From Hyphomicrobiales bacterium (GTDB lineage: Bacteria > Pseudomonadota > Alphaproteobacteria > Rhizobiales > Rhizobiaceae): DNA of 64,000 nt. Location: positions 1 through 64,000 of the forward strand of contig UBYX01000030.1 in the NCBI GenBank assembly GCA_900469955.1, given 5' to 3'. Every line of letters begins with the position of its first letter. Position 1 is the stretch's first letter. Position numbers and translations under genes: made by a program. The notes below the pieces were generated by a model. The model searched no databases and was not told the DNA's origin. It saw nothing but the letters and a program-made list of their open reading frames with translations. Shown in pieces: positions 33,880 to 42,186 of the stretch.

Positions 33880-34141
33880 ATCTCATGCGGCGCCTTCTTA
33901 GCCCGCCGACAAGGCTGACCTTCGCCGCCTCTCGCTGATTTCCGCTGTGCGGAAAACCTCGCGAGATCGCCACGCGTCTTTTCAAAATTATGTAGCAAAT
34001 GCGACCGGCGGTCGGCTCGCGGCGGCAGCAGACGATTGTTTGTCGCCGCCGCCGAGGTGCATGACCTCGCACGACCGGTTACCACATGGAAAGTTCGAAA
34101 CGCTTGCGCTTCCTGCGCGAGCAGTTTATAAACTGAACTAC

Positions 34142-34489
34142 ATGGTTCAGTATCTAGGTCCTTCCCTCGATCTCTCGTTTGCGGCGTTGTCCGATGCGAC
34201 CCGCCGCGGGATCATCGATCAGCTTGGGCGAGGGGACGCGTCGGTCACCAGTCTTGCGGATAAGTTCCAGATGACGCTGACCGGCATGAAGAAGCACATC
34301 CAGGTTCTCGAGCGGGCGGGGCTCGTCGTCACGCAGAAGGTCGGACGGGTGAGAACCTGCAAGCTTGGGAAACGCGGCCTCCAGGCGGAGGCCGAGTGGA
34401 TCGAGGCGCATCGCAAGCTCTTCGAGGCCCGCTTCGAAGCATTGGACGAAATCATCGGTGAAATGAACCAGGAGGGAAGCGATGACTGA
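34142..34489 (+). CDS. ArsR-type winged-helix regulator
   Basis: The 115-residue protein has an ArsR winged helix: LDLSFAALSDATRRGIIDQL, ASVTSLADKFQMTLTGMKKH and the wing VTQKVGRVRTCKLGKRG. It lacks metal-binding cysteine pairs. This subgroup typically precedes and regulates an SRPBCC/AHSA1 gene, as here, where it overlaps that gene by 8 bases. Longer frames upstream do not fit the family. Confidence 0.9.
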   Translation: MVQYLGPSLDLSFAALSDATRRGIIDQLGRGDASVTSLADKFQMTLTGMKKHIQVLERAGLVVTQKVGRVRTCKLGKRGLQAEAEWIEAHRKLFEARFEALDEIIGEMNQEGSDD

Positions 34490-34985
34490 GCAAGTTAGCA
34501 GTGCAGGTCGTGCGCAGAACCGCACGTCAGTCGAGCGCAGAGGGGATCGCGAACTCGTCGTAACACGGACATTCAATGCGCCGCCGAGCACGGTTTACAG
34601 GGCGTGGAGCGAGCCTCGGTTGTTCCAGCGCTGGTGGATGCCAAAATCGGTATCCGGCGTCTCGCTTGTATCGTGCGAGATGGACGTCCGTACCGGCGGC
34701 AAGTATCGGCTGGAATTCGGCACCGGCGGTTCGGACACCATGGCCTTCTATGGCAAGTATCTCGAAGTGGTGCCGAACGAGCGCATCGTCTGGACCAACG
34801 ACGAAGGCGAGGAGGGCGCGATCACGACCGTGACCTTCGAGGACCAAGGCGGAGGGACACTGCTGATCTTCCACGAACTCTATCCCTCCAAGGAGGCGCT
34901 TGAGGAAGCACTACAGGGCTCGGCGGTCGCATTGCCGGAGCAGTTGGAGCAGCTCGACGAATTGCTTTCCAGCATAGGCGAATAG
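34482..34985 (+). CDS. SRPBCC (AHSA1-like) domain protein
   Basis: The 167-residue protein shows the START-like pattern ELVVTRTFNAPPSTVYRAWSEP, LFQRWWMPKSV, the middle TGGKYRLEF and the C-terminal helix LPEQLEQLDELLSSI. These proteins bind small hydrophobic ligands; the true role is unknown. Coupled to the ArsR-type gene, with which it forms a widespread two-gene unit. Confidence 0.9.
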   Translation: MTEQVSSAGRAQNRTSVERRGDRELVVTRTFNAPPSTVYRAWSEPRLFQRWWMPKSVSGVSLVSCEMDVRTGGKYRLEFGTGGSDTMAFYGKYLEVVPNERIVWTNDEGEEGAITTVTFEDQGGGTLLIFHELYPSKEALEEALQGSAVALPEQLEQLDELLSSIGE

Positions 34986-35303
34986 GGGGCGGGAAACTCG
35001 CATCAAGTGAAGGTCTTTTCCTGGGAAATGGCACCACCGGCCTTTCTGGCCGGAAGGGGCGCAAAGCCGCCAACGCCCTGTCGTTATCGGCGTTTGGCAT
35101 CTGCTTCACAATTTCGTTGGTTTTTCCCTATCCGCGTCCCCTGGGTCTCGCGGTTAAGGGAGTGTTTATGAATTCGTGAAAGTTAATGGAAACTTGCCGG
35201 TGGTGCGGCCCCGAGGGCTTGGTGGGATGGCTGGCCGCCGTGCAATTTGTAACCTGAGTAATTGCCTGCGTATCTCCCGATGCAGGCGCTGTACGGAGTA
35301 ACC
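34986..35303. other. 318-base intergenic region upstream of the porin gene
   Basis: The region contains a short GGCCGG-type hairpin near 35040 (CCGGCC / GGCCGG with a TTTCT loop) and the promoter area of the outer membrane protein gene. No ORF or repeat is convincing. Confidence 0.45.
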
Positions 35304-35954
35304 ATGACCATGAAAGTAAAGCCTTTCGCCCTGGCGATCGTCGCCGCAGTCTCCACCACGTCTTTTTCTTCAACGGCTGTCCTCGCGGCCGACCTGACCA
35401 GCTATTCCGAGCCGCCGACTTACAATGAACCGGCCGCTGGCCCGAAGGCCGGCTGGGGTGGCGCCTATGTCGGTGCCGATCTCGGCATGGCGTCGCGCAA
35501 GCTGAACCCTTTTGAAGGCGACAAGGGCCTCGTTATCGGTGGCCATGCCGGCTATAACATGGACCTGGATTCCGGCGTGGTCGGCGCGGAAATCGAAGCC
35601 TCGCATCTCGGCAACGTCGAGAGCCGCGTACCGGGCGGCCATATCAAGGAACAGGGCCGCGTGGCTGCCAAGGCCAAGGCTGGTGTCGGCTTTAACGATA
35701 CGCTCGTTTACGGCACCGCCGGTGTTGCGCTCACCAGTTTCAAGGACAAGGGCGGCACCTCCGGCCCGGATGGGTGGAAACCCGGTTGGGTCGTAGGCGC
35801 GGGCGTCGAGCAGAAACTCTCCGACAATCTCTCCGCCCGTGTCGAATACAACTACACCATGACCAACGATGTGCGCAGCACCACGGCAGGCGTTACCTCA
35901 CGCACCGACGTGCGCGACCAGGTGCTCAAGGCCGGCGTGAACTACCGCTTCTGA
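35304..35954 (+). CDS. outer membrane beta-barrel protein, Omp25/RopB-like
   Basis: The 216-residue precursor has a signal peptide (cleavage near VLA-AD, about residue 29) and an eight-strand barrel: GWGGAYVGADLGMA, IGGHAGYNMD, VVGAEIEASHLG, and the closing SARVEYNYT ... VLKAGVNYRF with terminal Phe. It belongs to the Omp25/Omp31 group found in Rhizobiales. GGAG is 5 bases from the first ATG; the second ATG two codons later is also possible. A strong terminator follows. Confidence 0.92.
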   Translation: MTMKVKPFALAIVAAVSTTSFSSTAVLAADLTSYSEPPTYNEPAAGPKAGWGGAYVGADLGMASRKLNPFEGDKGLVIGGHAGYNMDLDSGVVGAEIEASHLGNVESRVPGGHIKEQGRVAAKAKAGVGFNDTLVYGTAGVALTSFKDKGGTSGPDGWKPGWVVGAGVEQKLSDNLSARVEYNYTMTNDVRSTTAGVTSRTDVRDQVLKAGVNYRF

Positions 35955-36002
35955 TACACGCCCTTTGAATCCATCGGATTTCAAGGGTGGTGTTTCGCAG
36001 AT

Positions 36003-36047
36003 CGACAGCCCCGTATGCTTTGAAGGCATACGGGGCTGTCGCTTTTT
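36003..36047 (+). terminator. intrinsic terminator after the porin gene
   Basis: A 16-bp perfect stem (CGACAGCCCCGTATGC and its complement) with a 7-base loop is followed by CTTTTT. Confidence 0.9.
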
Positions 36048-36137
36048 GGGGCGGAGGGATACCCGTGGTCCTGGCCCGCCAAGGCAGAATGCCGCCATTT
36101 TCAGTGAGGGAAACAGGCTCCTTTTCGCTGCCGGAGG

Positions 36138-36176
36138 TTGACAGTATCCATATATCGAGTAATCTCGATATATGGA
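36138..36176 (+). promoter_or_regulatory. ars promoter and ArsR operator overlapping the arsR start codon
   Basis: TTGACA at 36138-36143 and TAATCT at 36160-36165 are 16 bases apart. A perfect dyad with 13-base arms, TCCATATATCGAG and its complement around TAAT, spans 36147-36176 and includes the arsR ATG at 36172. Transcription would start about at that ATG. The layout is that of a self-repressed arsenic operon. Confidence 0.75.
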
Positions 36177-36528
36177 TCAGGAAAACGCTATTCTCGCTCT
36201 TGCGGCACTGGCCCAGCCGACACGGCTGCAGGCCTTCAATCTGCTGGTCAAGCACGAACCTGAGGGACTTCCAGCCGGCGATGTGGCGAAGTTGCTCGCC
36301 GTTCCCCAGAACACCATGTCGTCGCATCTGAGCGTGCTGGCGCGAGCCGGGCTGATTCGGGCGGAGCGACGGAGCCGTCTGATCGTGTACAGGTCAGACA
36401 TTGCTGTACTGCGGGACCTTACGCTCTATCTCGTCAAGGATTGCTGCGGCGGCAGGGCGGAGCTCTGCGAGCCTCTTGTCGCCGAACTCACTCCATGCTG
36501 CTGCCCACCACAGAAGGTGTCATCATGA
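36172..36528 (+). CDS. arsR: arsenic-responsive ArsR repressor
   Basis: The 118-residue protein has an ArsR winged helix (LAQPTRLQAFNLLVKHEP, AGDVAKLLAVPQNTMSSHLSVLARAGLI). Cysteines occur near the C-terminus as KDCCGGRAELC and PCCCPP, likely arsenite ligands in the manner of the C-terminal-type ArsR. No Shine-Dalgarno sequence precedes the ATG, which lies in the operator. It overlaps the first reductase gene by four bases and leads a four-gene operon. Confidence 0.93.
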   Translation: MDQENAILALAALAQPTRLQAFNLLVKHEPEGLPAGDVAKLLAVPQNTMSSHLSVLARAGLIRAERRSRLIVYRSDIAVLRDLTLYLVKDCCGGRAELCEPLVAELTPCCCPPQKVSS

Positions 36529-37052
36529 CAAAGACAACGTTTAACGTCCTGTTTCTCTGCACTGGAAATTCTGCCCGTTCCATCATTGCCGAAAGCGTTC
36601 TCAGGAAAAGCGGTGCCGGCAAGTTCAACGCCTATTCTGCAGGCAGCTACCCGAAGGGCGAGGTCCATCCGCTGGCGATCGAAGCGCTTCAGGGGCATGG
36701 CTATCCGGTGGAGGGCCTCCGGTCCAAGAGCTGGGATGAGTTCGCGGCGGAAGGAGCCCCCGAGCTCGACTTCATCTTCACCGTCTGTGACAACGCTGCC
36801 GGCGAGGCCTGCCCGGTTTGGCCGGGACAGCCGATGACCGCCCATTGGGGGCTGGAGGATCCGGCTGCCGTGGAAGGCACGGATGCGGACAGGCGCGTCG
36901 CCTTCGGCCAGACGCTGCGTTACATGAAGCTCCGCCTCGCCGCGTTCGCCGCGCTGCCGGTGGAAAGTCTCGAGCGTTTGAGCCTCACCGCCAAACTGCA
37001 CGAGATCGGACAGCTGGAAGGTTCCTCCGTGACGAGGTCCGACGTAGCATGA
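36525..37052 (+). CDS. arsC: arsenate reductase, low-molecular-weight phosphatase type
   Basis: The 175-residue protein has the P-loop LCTGNSARSIIAE (CX5R, residues 11-23) and the acid segment TVCDNAAGEACPVWPG of the thioredoxin- or mycothiol-linked ArsC class. It reduces arsenate to arsenite in the cytoplasm. Length is greater than the usual 130-140 because of a C-terminal helical part. It is coupled by ATGA overlaps to arsR before and to a second, unrelated arsenate reductase after. Confidence 0.92.
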   Translation: MTKTTFNVLFLCTGNSARSIIAESVLRKSGAGKFNAYSAGSYPKGEVHPLAIEALQGHGYPVEGLRSKSWDEFAAEGAPELDFIFTVCDNAAGEACPVWPGQPMTAHWGLEDPAAVEGTDADRRVAFGQTLRYMKLRLAAFAALPVESLERLSLTAKLHEIGQLEGSSVTRSDVA

Positions 37053-37483
37053 GCGAAGCAATCGATATCGTCATCTATCACAATCCCGACTGCGGCACGT
37101 CGCGGAACACCCTTTCGATGATCCGCAACGCCGGGATCGAGCCGCATGTCATCGAGTACCTGAAGACCCCACCATCAAGGGCGCTGCTCGTCCAACTGGC
37201 GGGCCGCATGGGTATCGGCTTGCGCGAACTGCTGCGCGAGAAGGGCACTCCATACGCCGAACTCGGCCTTCAGGACGAAACCCTGAGCGATGATCAGCTA
37301 CTGGATGCGATGATGGAGCATCCCATTCTGATCAACCGCCCGATCGTGGTGTCGCCGATGGGCGTCAGGCTTTGCCGTCCTTCCGAAGCCGTCCTCGACA
37401 TTCTTCCGGCTCCCCAGAAGGGTGCCTTCGCCAAGGAGGACGGGGAGATCGTCATCGACGCCGAGGGGCGGCGGATCGCCTGA
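37049..37483 (+). CDS. arsC: arsenate reductase, glutaredoxin-dependent type
   Basis: The 144-residue protein is of the plasmid R773 ArsC kind: HNPDCGTSRNTLSMI holds the catalytic cysteine (residue 14), and HPILINRPIVVSPMG contains the conserved arginine. It takes electrons from glutathione and glutaredoxin. It follows the phosphatase-type reductase with a four-base overlap, so the operon makes two reductases of different descent. The exporter gene is 67 bases downstream. Confidence 0.94.
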   Translation: MSEAIDIVIYHNPDCGTSRNTLSMIRNAGIEPHVIEYLKTPPSRALLVQLAGRMGIGLRELLREKGTPYAELGLQDETLSDDQLLDAMMEHPILINRPIVVSPMGVRLCRPSEAVLDILPAPQKGAFAKEDGEIVIDAEGRRIA

Positions 37484-37550
37484 CGCCGCCGATCCTTCAC
37501 GCTGCCGCTCAGGCTCCGGGCCGAGCATCACATCTTAAAAAAACGCTTTA

Positions 37551-38624
37551 ATGCAGCCCGCCAAGCCTGTAATCCGCCTGTCATTTCTGGATCGCTACCT
37601 GACGGTATGGATCTTCGCCGCCATGGCGCTGGGCCTGATCCTCGGCACGGTCTTCAAGGGCTTGCCGGATGTGCTCAACAGCATGTCGATCGGCACCACC
37701 AACATCCCAATAGCGATCGGCCTCATCCTGATGATGTATCCGCCGCTAGCCAAGGTTCGCTACGAGGAACTGCACCTTGTCTTTGCCGACAAGCGCGTGC
37801 TGCTGCTTTCGCTCGTCCAGAACTGGATCATCGGACCGACGCTGATGTTTGCGCTCGCCGTTATCTTCCTGCGCGACTATCCGGAATATATGACCGGCCT
37901 GATCCTGATCGGCCTTGCGCGCTGCATCGCGATGGTCCTCGTGTGGAACCAGCTCGCCCGCGGCGACAACCAGTATGTGGCCGGGCTGGTGGCGTTCAAC
38001 TCGATCTTCCAGATCCTTTTCTTCAGCGCCTATGCCTGGATCTTCCTGACGCTTCTGCCGCCGCTGTTCGGCCTGGAGGGGAGCGTCGTCGACGTGTCTT
38101 TCTGGACGATTGCGGAAGCTGTCCTCATCTACCTCGGCATCCCGTTCCTGGCCGGTTACCTGTCCCGAACCATCCTGACTAGGGCCAGGGGCCGGGTCTG
38201 GTACGAGACGGTCTTCCTGCCGAAAATCAGCCCGATCACGCTGGCCGCGCTGCTTTTCACCATCGTCGCGATGTTCAGCCTCAAGGGTGGCGATGTTGTC
38301 AGGCTGCCGTTCGACGTGGTCCTGATCGCGATCCCGCTGACCATCTACTTCCTCATCATGTTCACGGTCAGCTTCGTCATGGCGAAGATGATCCATACCG
38401 ACTATCCGCGCACGACGGCGGTGGCGTTTACGGCTGCAGGAAACAATTTCGAGCTTGCCATCGCCGTTGCGATCGCTGCGTTCGGCCTTGCTTCACCCGT
38501 CGCGTTTGCCGCGGTCATCGGCCCGCTTGTCGAGGTGCCGGTGCTCATCATCCTGGTGCAGTTCGCGCTCTGGATGGGGCGCCGCTACTACGGCGCCGAA
38601 ATGGAGCGTGCGCCGGCCGAGTGA
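37551..38624 (+). CDS. acr3: Acr3-type arsenite efflux permease
   Basis: The 357-residue membrane protein has about ten helices and the Acr3 motifs, including LILIGLARCIAMVLVWNQLA (with the essential cysteine) and VAFTAAGNNFELAIAVAI. It exports arsenite formed by the two reductases. The spacer before the ATG is A-rich and has no clear Shine-Dalgarno sequence. It is the last gene of the ars operon and converges with phnE, 19 bases apart. Confidence 0.95.
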   Translation: MQPAKPVIRLSFLDRYLTVWIFAAMALGLILGTVFKGLPDVLNSMSIGTTNIPIAIGLILMMYPPLAKVRYEELHLVFADKRVLLLSLVQNWIIGPTLMFALAVIFLRDYPEYMTGLILIGLARCIAMVLVWNQLARGDNQYVAGLVAFNSIFQILFFSAYAWIFLTLLPPLFGLEGSVVDVSFWTIAEAVLIYLGIPFLAGYLSRTILTRARGRVWYETVFLPKISPITLAALLFTIVAMFSLKGGDVVRLPFDVVLIAIPLTIYFLIMFTVSFVMAKMIHTDYPRTTAVAFTAAGNNFELAIAVAIAAFGLASPVAFAAVIGPLVEVPVLIILVQFALWMGRRYYGAEMERAPAE

Positions 38625-38643
38625 TCGGGGGCCGGCGGATATC

Positions 38644-40146
38644 TCAGCCGCGGTCCTTGCCGATCAGCCGCGACCGCAGGGCGTTGGAAATCCCGTCGAA
38701 GATGAACACCACCAGGAGGATCAGCAGCACCATATAGGCTACGTTCTCCCAGTCGGAATTGGTGCGCATGGCTTCCCAGAGTTTCAAGCCGATGCCGCCC
38801 GCACCGACGGCGCCGATGATCGTGGCCGAGCGGGTGTTCGATTCCCAGAAGTAGAGCGCCTGCGACAGGAACACCGGCATCACCTGCGGTACGGTGCCGT
38901 AGCGTTGCACCGCGACCGGTGACGCGCCGACGGATCGCACACCCTCGCGCTGCTTTTCATCGATATTTTCCAGCGCTTCCGAATAGAGCTTGCCGAGCGT
39001 TCCGGTATCCGTGAGGAAGATGGCGGAAATCCCGGCAAGCGGGCCGGGGCCGAAGGCGCGGGTGAAGAAGAGCGCCCAGATCAGCATGTCGACCGACCGG
39101 AGAAAGTCGAAGAGCCGCTTGGCGATCTGGTTTGCGGGGCGGTTTGCGAAAATGTTCCGCGCCGCGATGAACGACAGCGGAAAGGCGACGAGCATAGCAA
39201 ACAGCGTTCCGATGAAGGCCATCACGACCGTCTGCAGGAGCTTCTCCCACACGTCGAGATGCTGCCATTCCGAATTGTAGAGGATGTTGTTCCAGGCAAG
39301 GGAAAGGTTCGACCTGTCGGGCTGGATCCGCTCGCCCGAAACGATCAGGGTCGCGATCTCTGCGGCCGGTTTCCCGAAGAACGGCGAGTTCGTGTCGAAC
39401 AGGAAGTTCGCCCAGCCGAGGAAGCGTTTGCGGATGCGCACCCGCTCAGCGCTGATTTCCGCCCAGCCTGAAATTCCGAAGTAGGCGACCGCGCGGCCGC
39501 CCGGCAGCCTTTGTTCGACCCACGAGGGCAAGGCCCCGTCCGGCCGGACCTCGCCGGATCTTCTGTTGAGGCGAAGGGTGACGTTCTCCGAGCCCCTGGT
39601 GAGCACTACCCGGTCGGGATGAACCTCGATCGTCCGGGACCGGCCGATCGCGACCATGGCTTCGGTCACGATCTTCTCGGTGCGGGTTTCCTGGCTCGGG
39701 CTCTGCGGAGCGGCCTGCTGCGCCTGGGGCGCCGGCGCCATGAAGCTGGAGGAGGGCTTGGCAGCCCCCGCATTTCCGGAGGCGGCTGCGGGGATCTCTA
39801 TCGTTCGCGTCACTGTTTCGCGCCGGGTTTGAAGCCACTCGGGGTTCGGGTTCGGGCCGATCGGGTCGAAGCGGGGATATTCGATCCTCATCGCGCCGTC
39901 GGCTTCGATCTCGATCTGGGGCCGGATCTCATAGGAGACCCAGTCGGCGAGGTAGTTTCCGGCGATGCTCCAGTTCGCTTCGCCCATGACCTTGCTGACG
40001 GCGAAATACCACCAGGCGAAGAGGAAGTAGAGGGTGCACGCCACAGCGATGATCGGCACCCTGAAGCGCTGCCAGAAGCTTGGCCGCAGGAGATGGGGAT
40101 GGCGTGCCGCGATGGCTTCCATTTCGGACGTGTTGAGGATCGTCAT
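38644..40146 (-). CDS. phnE: phosphonate/phosphate ABC transporter permease PhnE, long form
   Basis: The 500-residue permease has a first helix (about 30-50), then about 230 residues of soluble sequence with a low-complexity Ala/Pro/Gln part (SSSFMAPAPQAQQAAPQSPSQ is near residues 133-152), and a typical membrane domain from residue 260 on with the ATPase-contact loop GVRSVGASPVAVQRYGTVPQ. Usual PhnE proteins have 260-320 residues. It starts 11 bases after the other phnE and forms the channel with it. Confidence 0.92.
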   Translation of the reverse strand: MTILNTSEMEAIAARHPHLLRPSFWQRFRVPIIAVACTLYFLFAWWYFAVSKVMGEANWSIAGNYLADWVSYEIRPQIEIEADGAMRIEYPRFDPIGPNPNPEWLQTRRETVTRTIEIPAAASGNAGAAKPSSSFMAPAPQAQQAAPQSPSQETRTEKIVTEAMVAIGRSRTIEVHPDRVVLTRGSENVTLRLNRRSGEVRPDGALPSWVEQRLPGGRAVAYFGISGWAEISAERVRIRKRFLGWANFLFDTNSPFFGKPAAEIATLIVSGERIQPDRSNLSLAWNNILYNSEWQHLDVWEKLLQTVVMAFIGTLFAMLVAFPLSFIAARNIFANRPANQIAKRLFDFLRSVDMLIWALFFTRAFGPGPLAGISAIFLTDTGTLGKLYSEALENIDEKQREGVRSVGASPVAVQRYGTVPQVMPVFLSQALYFWESNTRSATIIGAVGAGGIGLKLWEAMRTNSDWENVAYMVLLILLVVFIFDGISNALRSRLIGKDRG

Positions 40147-40157
40147 GGTGCCTCCGG

Positions 40158-41117
40158 TCAGATCGCGTTGAATGCCTGGTCGCCCGAAAGCTTCTGGCGA
40201 AGCCATGCGGAAAACTGATCGACGGCCACGATGGTCAGCAGCAGAAGGAGGACGATGGCGAGCGTCTTGGCTTCGTGACCCTGGCCGATCGAGAGGCGCA
40301 GGAGTTCGCCGATACCGCCGCCGCCGACGGCGCCGATGATCGTCGACGCTCGCACGTTGATCTCGAGGCGCAGGAGGAAATAGCTCATGAAGTTCGGCAT
40401 CACCTGTGGCACGATGCCGAACCAGATCCGTTCGAGCCAGTTGGCGCCGACCGCGCGCAGCCCTTCCTCCGCCTTCATGTCGGCGTTCTCTATGACTTCG
40501 TAGAACAGCTTTCCAAGCGCACCCACGGTGTGGATCGACACGGCGACGACCGCCGGGATCGGGCCGAGCGAGAGGATTGCGAGGAAGAAGCCGGCAATGA
40601 CCACTTCCGGAAAGGCGCGGAGGATTTCCATGATGCGTCGCACGACCCCCCGCACCCAGGGATTGGGCATGGTGTTCCGCGCCGCGAGGAATGCCAGCAC
40701 GAAGCCGAAAAGCAGGCCGATGCCGGTGGATACGAGCGCGATGTTCAGCGTCTCGACCATCTTGTGAAAATATTCGGGGATGTAGAAGGTCTCGCCGAGA
40801 TAGGCCCGCCCTTCCGGATAGTTGTACTTGAAGCTGCCGTCGTCATACGGGGATGGGAGGTCGAACAGCGCCCGCCAGATCTCCATTCCGTCCCGAGGAA
40901 CGAGGTCCTCTACGAAGTCGAAGAGGTGAGGCAGTCGCTCGAAGAACTTGCCCGAATTTGTTTCGTTGGCGAACCAGAGCGAGCCGGACACCACGCAAAG
41001 CAGCAGCACGACGCTCAAAAGCGTATAGAAGCCCCGCTGGGCGGCCAACTGCCGCGAGTGGCGCTCTATCATCCGGCCGCTCTCGCCGAGGACAGGCCTG
41101 ACGGTAGAAATGGACAT
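40158..41117 (-). CDS. phnE: phosphonate/phosphate ABC transporter permease PhnE
   Basis: The 319-residue inner-membrane permease has about six helices and the EAA-type loop GLRAVGANWLERIWFGIVPQVMP. The start was put at the ATG before SISTVRPVLG; the upstream extension is unlike the family. It is the third gene of phnC-phnD-phnE-phnE and is separated from phnD by a terminator-like hairpin, which suggests lower expression than phnD. Confidence 0.93.
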   Translation of the reverse strand: MSISTVRPVLGESGRMIERHSRQLAAQRGFYTLLSVVLLLCVVSGSLWFANETNSGKFFERLPHLFDFVEDLVPRDGMEIWRALFDLPSPYDDGSFKYNYPEGRAYLGETFYIPEYFHKMVETLNIALVSTGIGLLFGFVLAFLAARNTMPNPWVRGVVRRIMEILRAFPEVVIAGFFLAILSLGPIPAVVAVSIHTVGALGKLFYEVIENADMKAEEGLRAVGANWLERIWFGIVPQVMPNFMSYFLLRLEINVRASTIIGAVGGGGIGELLRLSIGQGHEAKTLAIVLLLLLTIVAVDQFSAWLRQKLSGDQAFNAI

Positions 41118-41143
41118 CGCTGGCCCCCGGGTTGCGACGGTCG

Positions 41144-41177
41144 AGAAAAAGGCCGCCGGAAAAGTCTCCAGGCGGCC
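41144..41177 (-). terminator. attenuator-like hairpin between phnD and phnE
   Basis: Read on the minus strand, GGCCGCC pairs with GGCGGCC across 13 bases, and TTTTTC follows. Its position just after the binding-protein gene fits partial termination that yields more PhnD than permease. Confidence 0.65.
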
Positions 41178-41196
41178 GTCGTGTGTGAGGCTGCGA

Positions 41197-42102
41197 TCAG
41201 CCGCCGATGGTTGCCTTACGGGCATCGATGATCGGCTTGTAGAAATCGACGTTGACCTCCGCGAAGCCCTTGAAGTCGCCGCCCTGGATGGCGGAGAAGC
41301 AGGCGGGATCGGCCTTCGGGAGGTTCAGCATGAACTGCTTGAACTTCGTCTTCATGTCGGCGTTCATCGACGTGCGGACGACGACCGGGCCGTTCGGGAT
41401 GAGCGGCGATTTCCAGAGTTCGACGAGGTCATCCATGTTGAGGATGCCCTTGTCGACCATCTTGCGCAGGTTGCCGGAGGTGTAGCCGTCCTTGAAGTTG
41501 CCGACGCCCGAACCGAAGGTGGTGCCGGCATCGAAATTGCCCTTCAGCACTTCGAGAACGAGGTTTTCGTGACCGCCGCCGAAGCCGGTGGAGCCGAAAT
41601 AGCCCTTGACCGGAGCGCCGATCGCTTCAGGAAGCGTCACGAGCGGCACCAGATAGCCAGAGGTCGAATCCGGATCGGCGAAGCCTAGCTTCTTGCCCTT
41701 CAGATCGGCGAGCTTGGCGACGCCGCTGTCCTTGCGGGCAACCATGATCGAATGATAGCCCATGGAGCCGTCGGTCTGGACGGTGGTCAGGATCGGCTCG
41801 ACCGCATCCGGCTTGGTCAGATAGACCTTGGCATAACCGGACGCACCGAGCTCAGCGTAATCGAGGGTGCCGCCAAGCAGACCCTGAATGACGCCGTCAT
41901 AGTCGGAAGCGGGGAAGAGCGAGACCTTTTCGACGCCCAGTACGGCCGGAAGCTTCTCGGTCATGCACTGGTAGTTGCGCAGACGGTCGGCCTCGTTTTC
42001 TCCGCCGAGGATGCCGATACGGAATACCTTCAGGTCTTCCGCGGCCGCCGAGGTGGCAAGTGCTGCGAGTGCGACTGCAGCAAGCAAAGCTATCTTCAAC
42101 AT
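41197..42102 (-). CDS. phnD: phosphonate/phosphate ABC transporter periplasmic binding protein PhnD
   Basis: The 301-residue protein has a signal peptide (cleavage near AAA-ED, residue 21) and the PhnD/SBP fold: FRIGILGGENEADRLRNYQC, DYAELGASGYAKVY, KKLGFADPDSTSGYLVP. The ligand may be phosphonate or, as in the rhizobial PhoCDET system, phosphate as well. No C-P lyase gene is near. It is the second gene of the operon. Confidence 0.94.
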   Translation of the reverse strand: MLKIALLAAVALAALATSAAAEDLKVFRIGILGGENEADRLRNYQCMTEKLPAVLGVEKVSLFPASDYDGVIQGLLGGTLDYAELGASGYAKVYLTKPDAVEPILTTVQTDGSMGYHSIMVARKDSGVAKLADLKGKKLGFADPDSTSGYLVPLVTLPEAIGAPVKGYFGSTGFGGGHENLVLEVLKGNFDAGTTFGSGVGNFKDGYTSGNLRKMVDKGILNMDDLVELWKSPLIPNGPVVVRTSMNADMKTKFKQFMLNLPKADPACFSAIQGGDFKGFAEVNVDFYKPIIDARKATIGG

Positions 42103-42186
42103 GAGATCATCTCCTGTCTGTCCGGTTTTCGGAACATGTGTTGAGGCTGGCCCTTTACGCGGGCGTACATACGATCTTGGTCCGGC

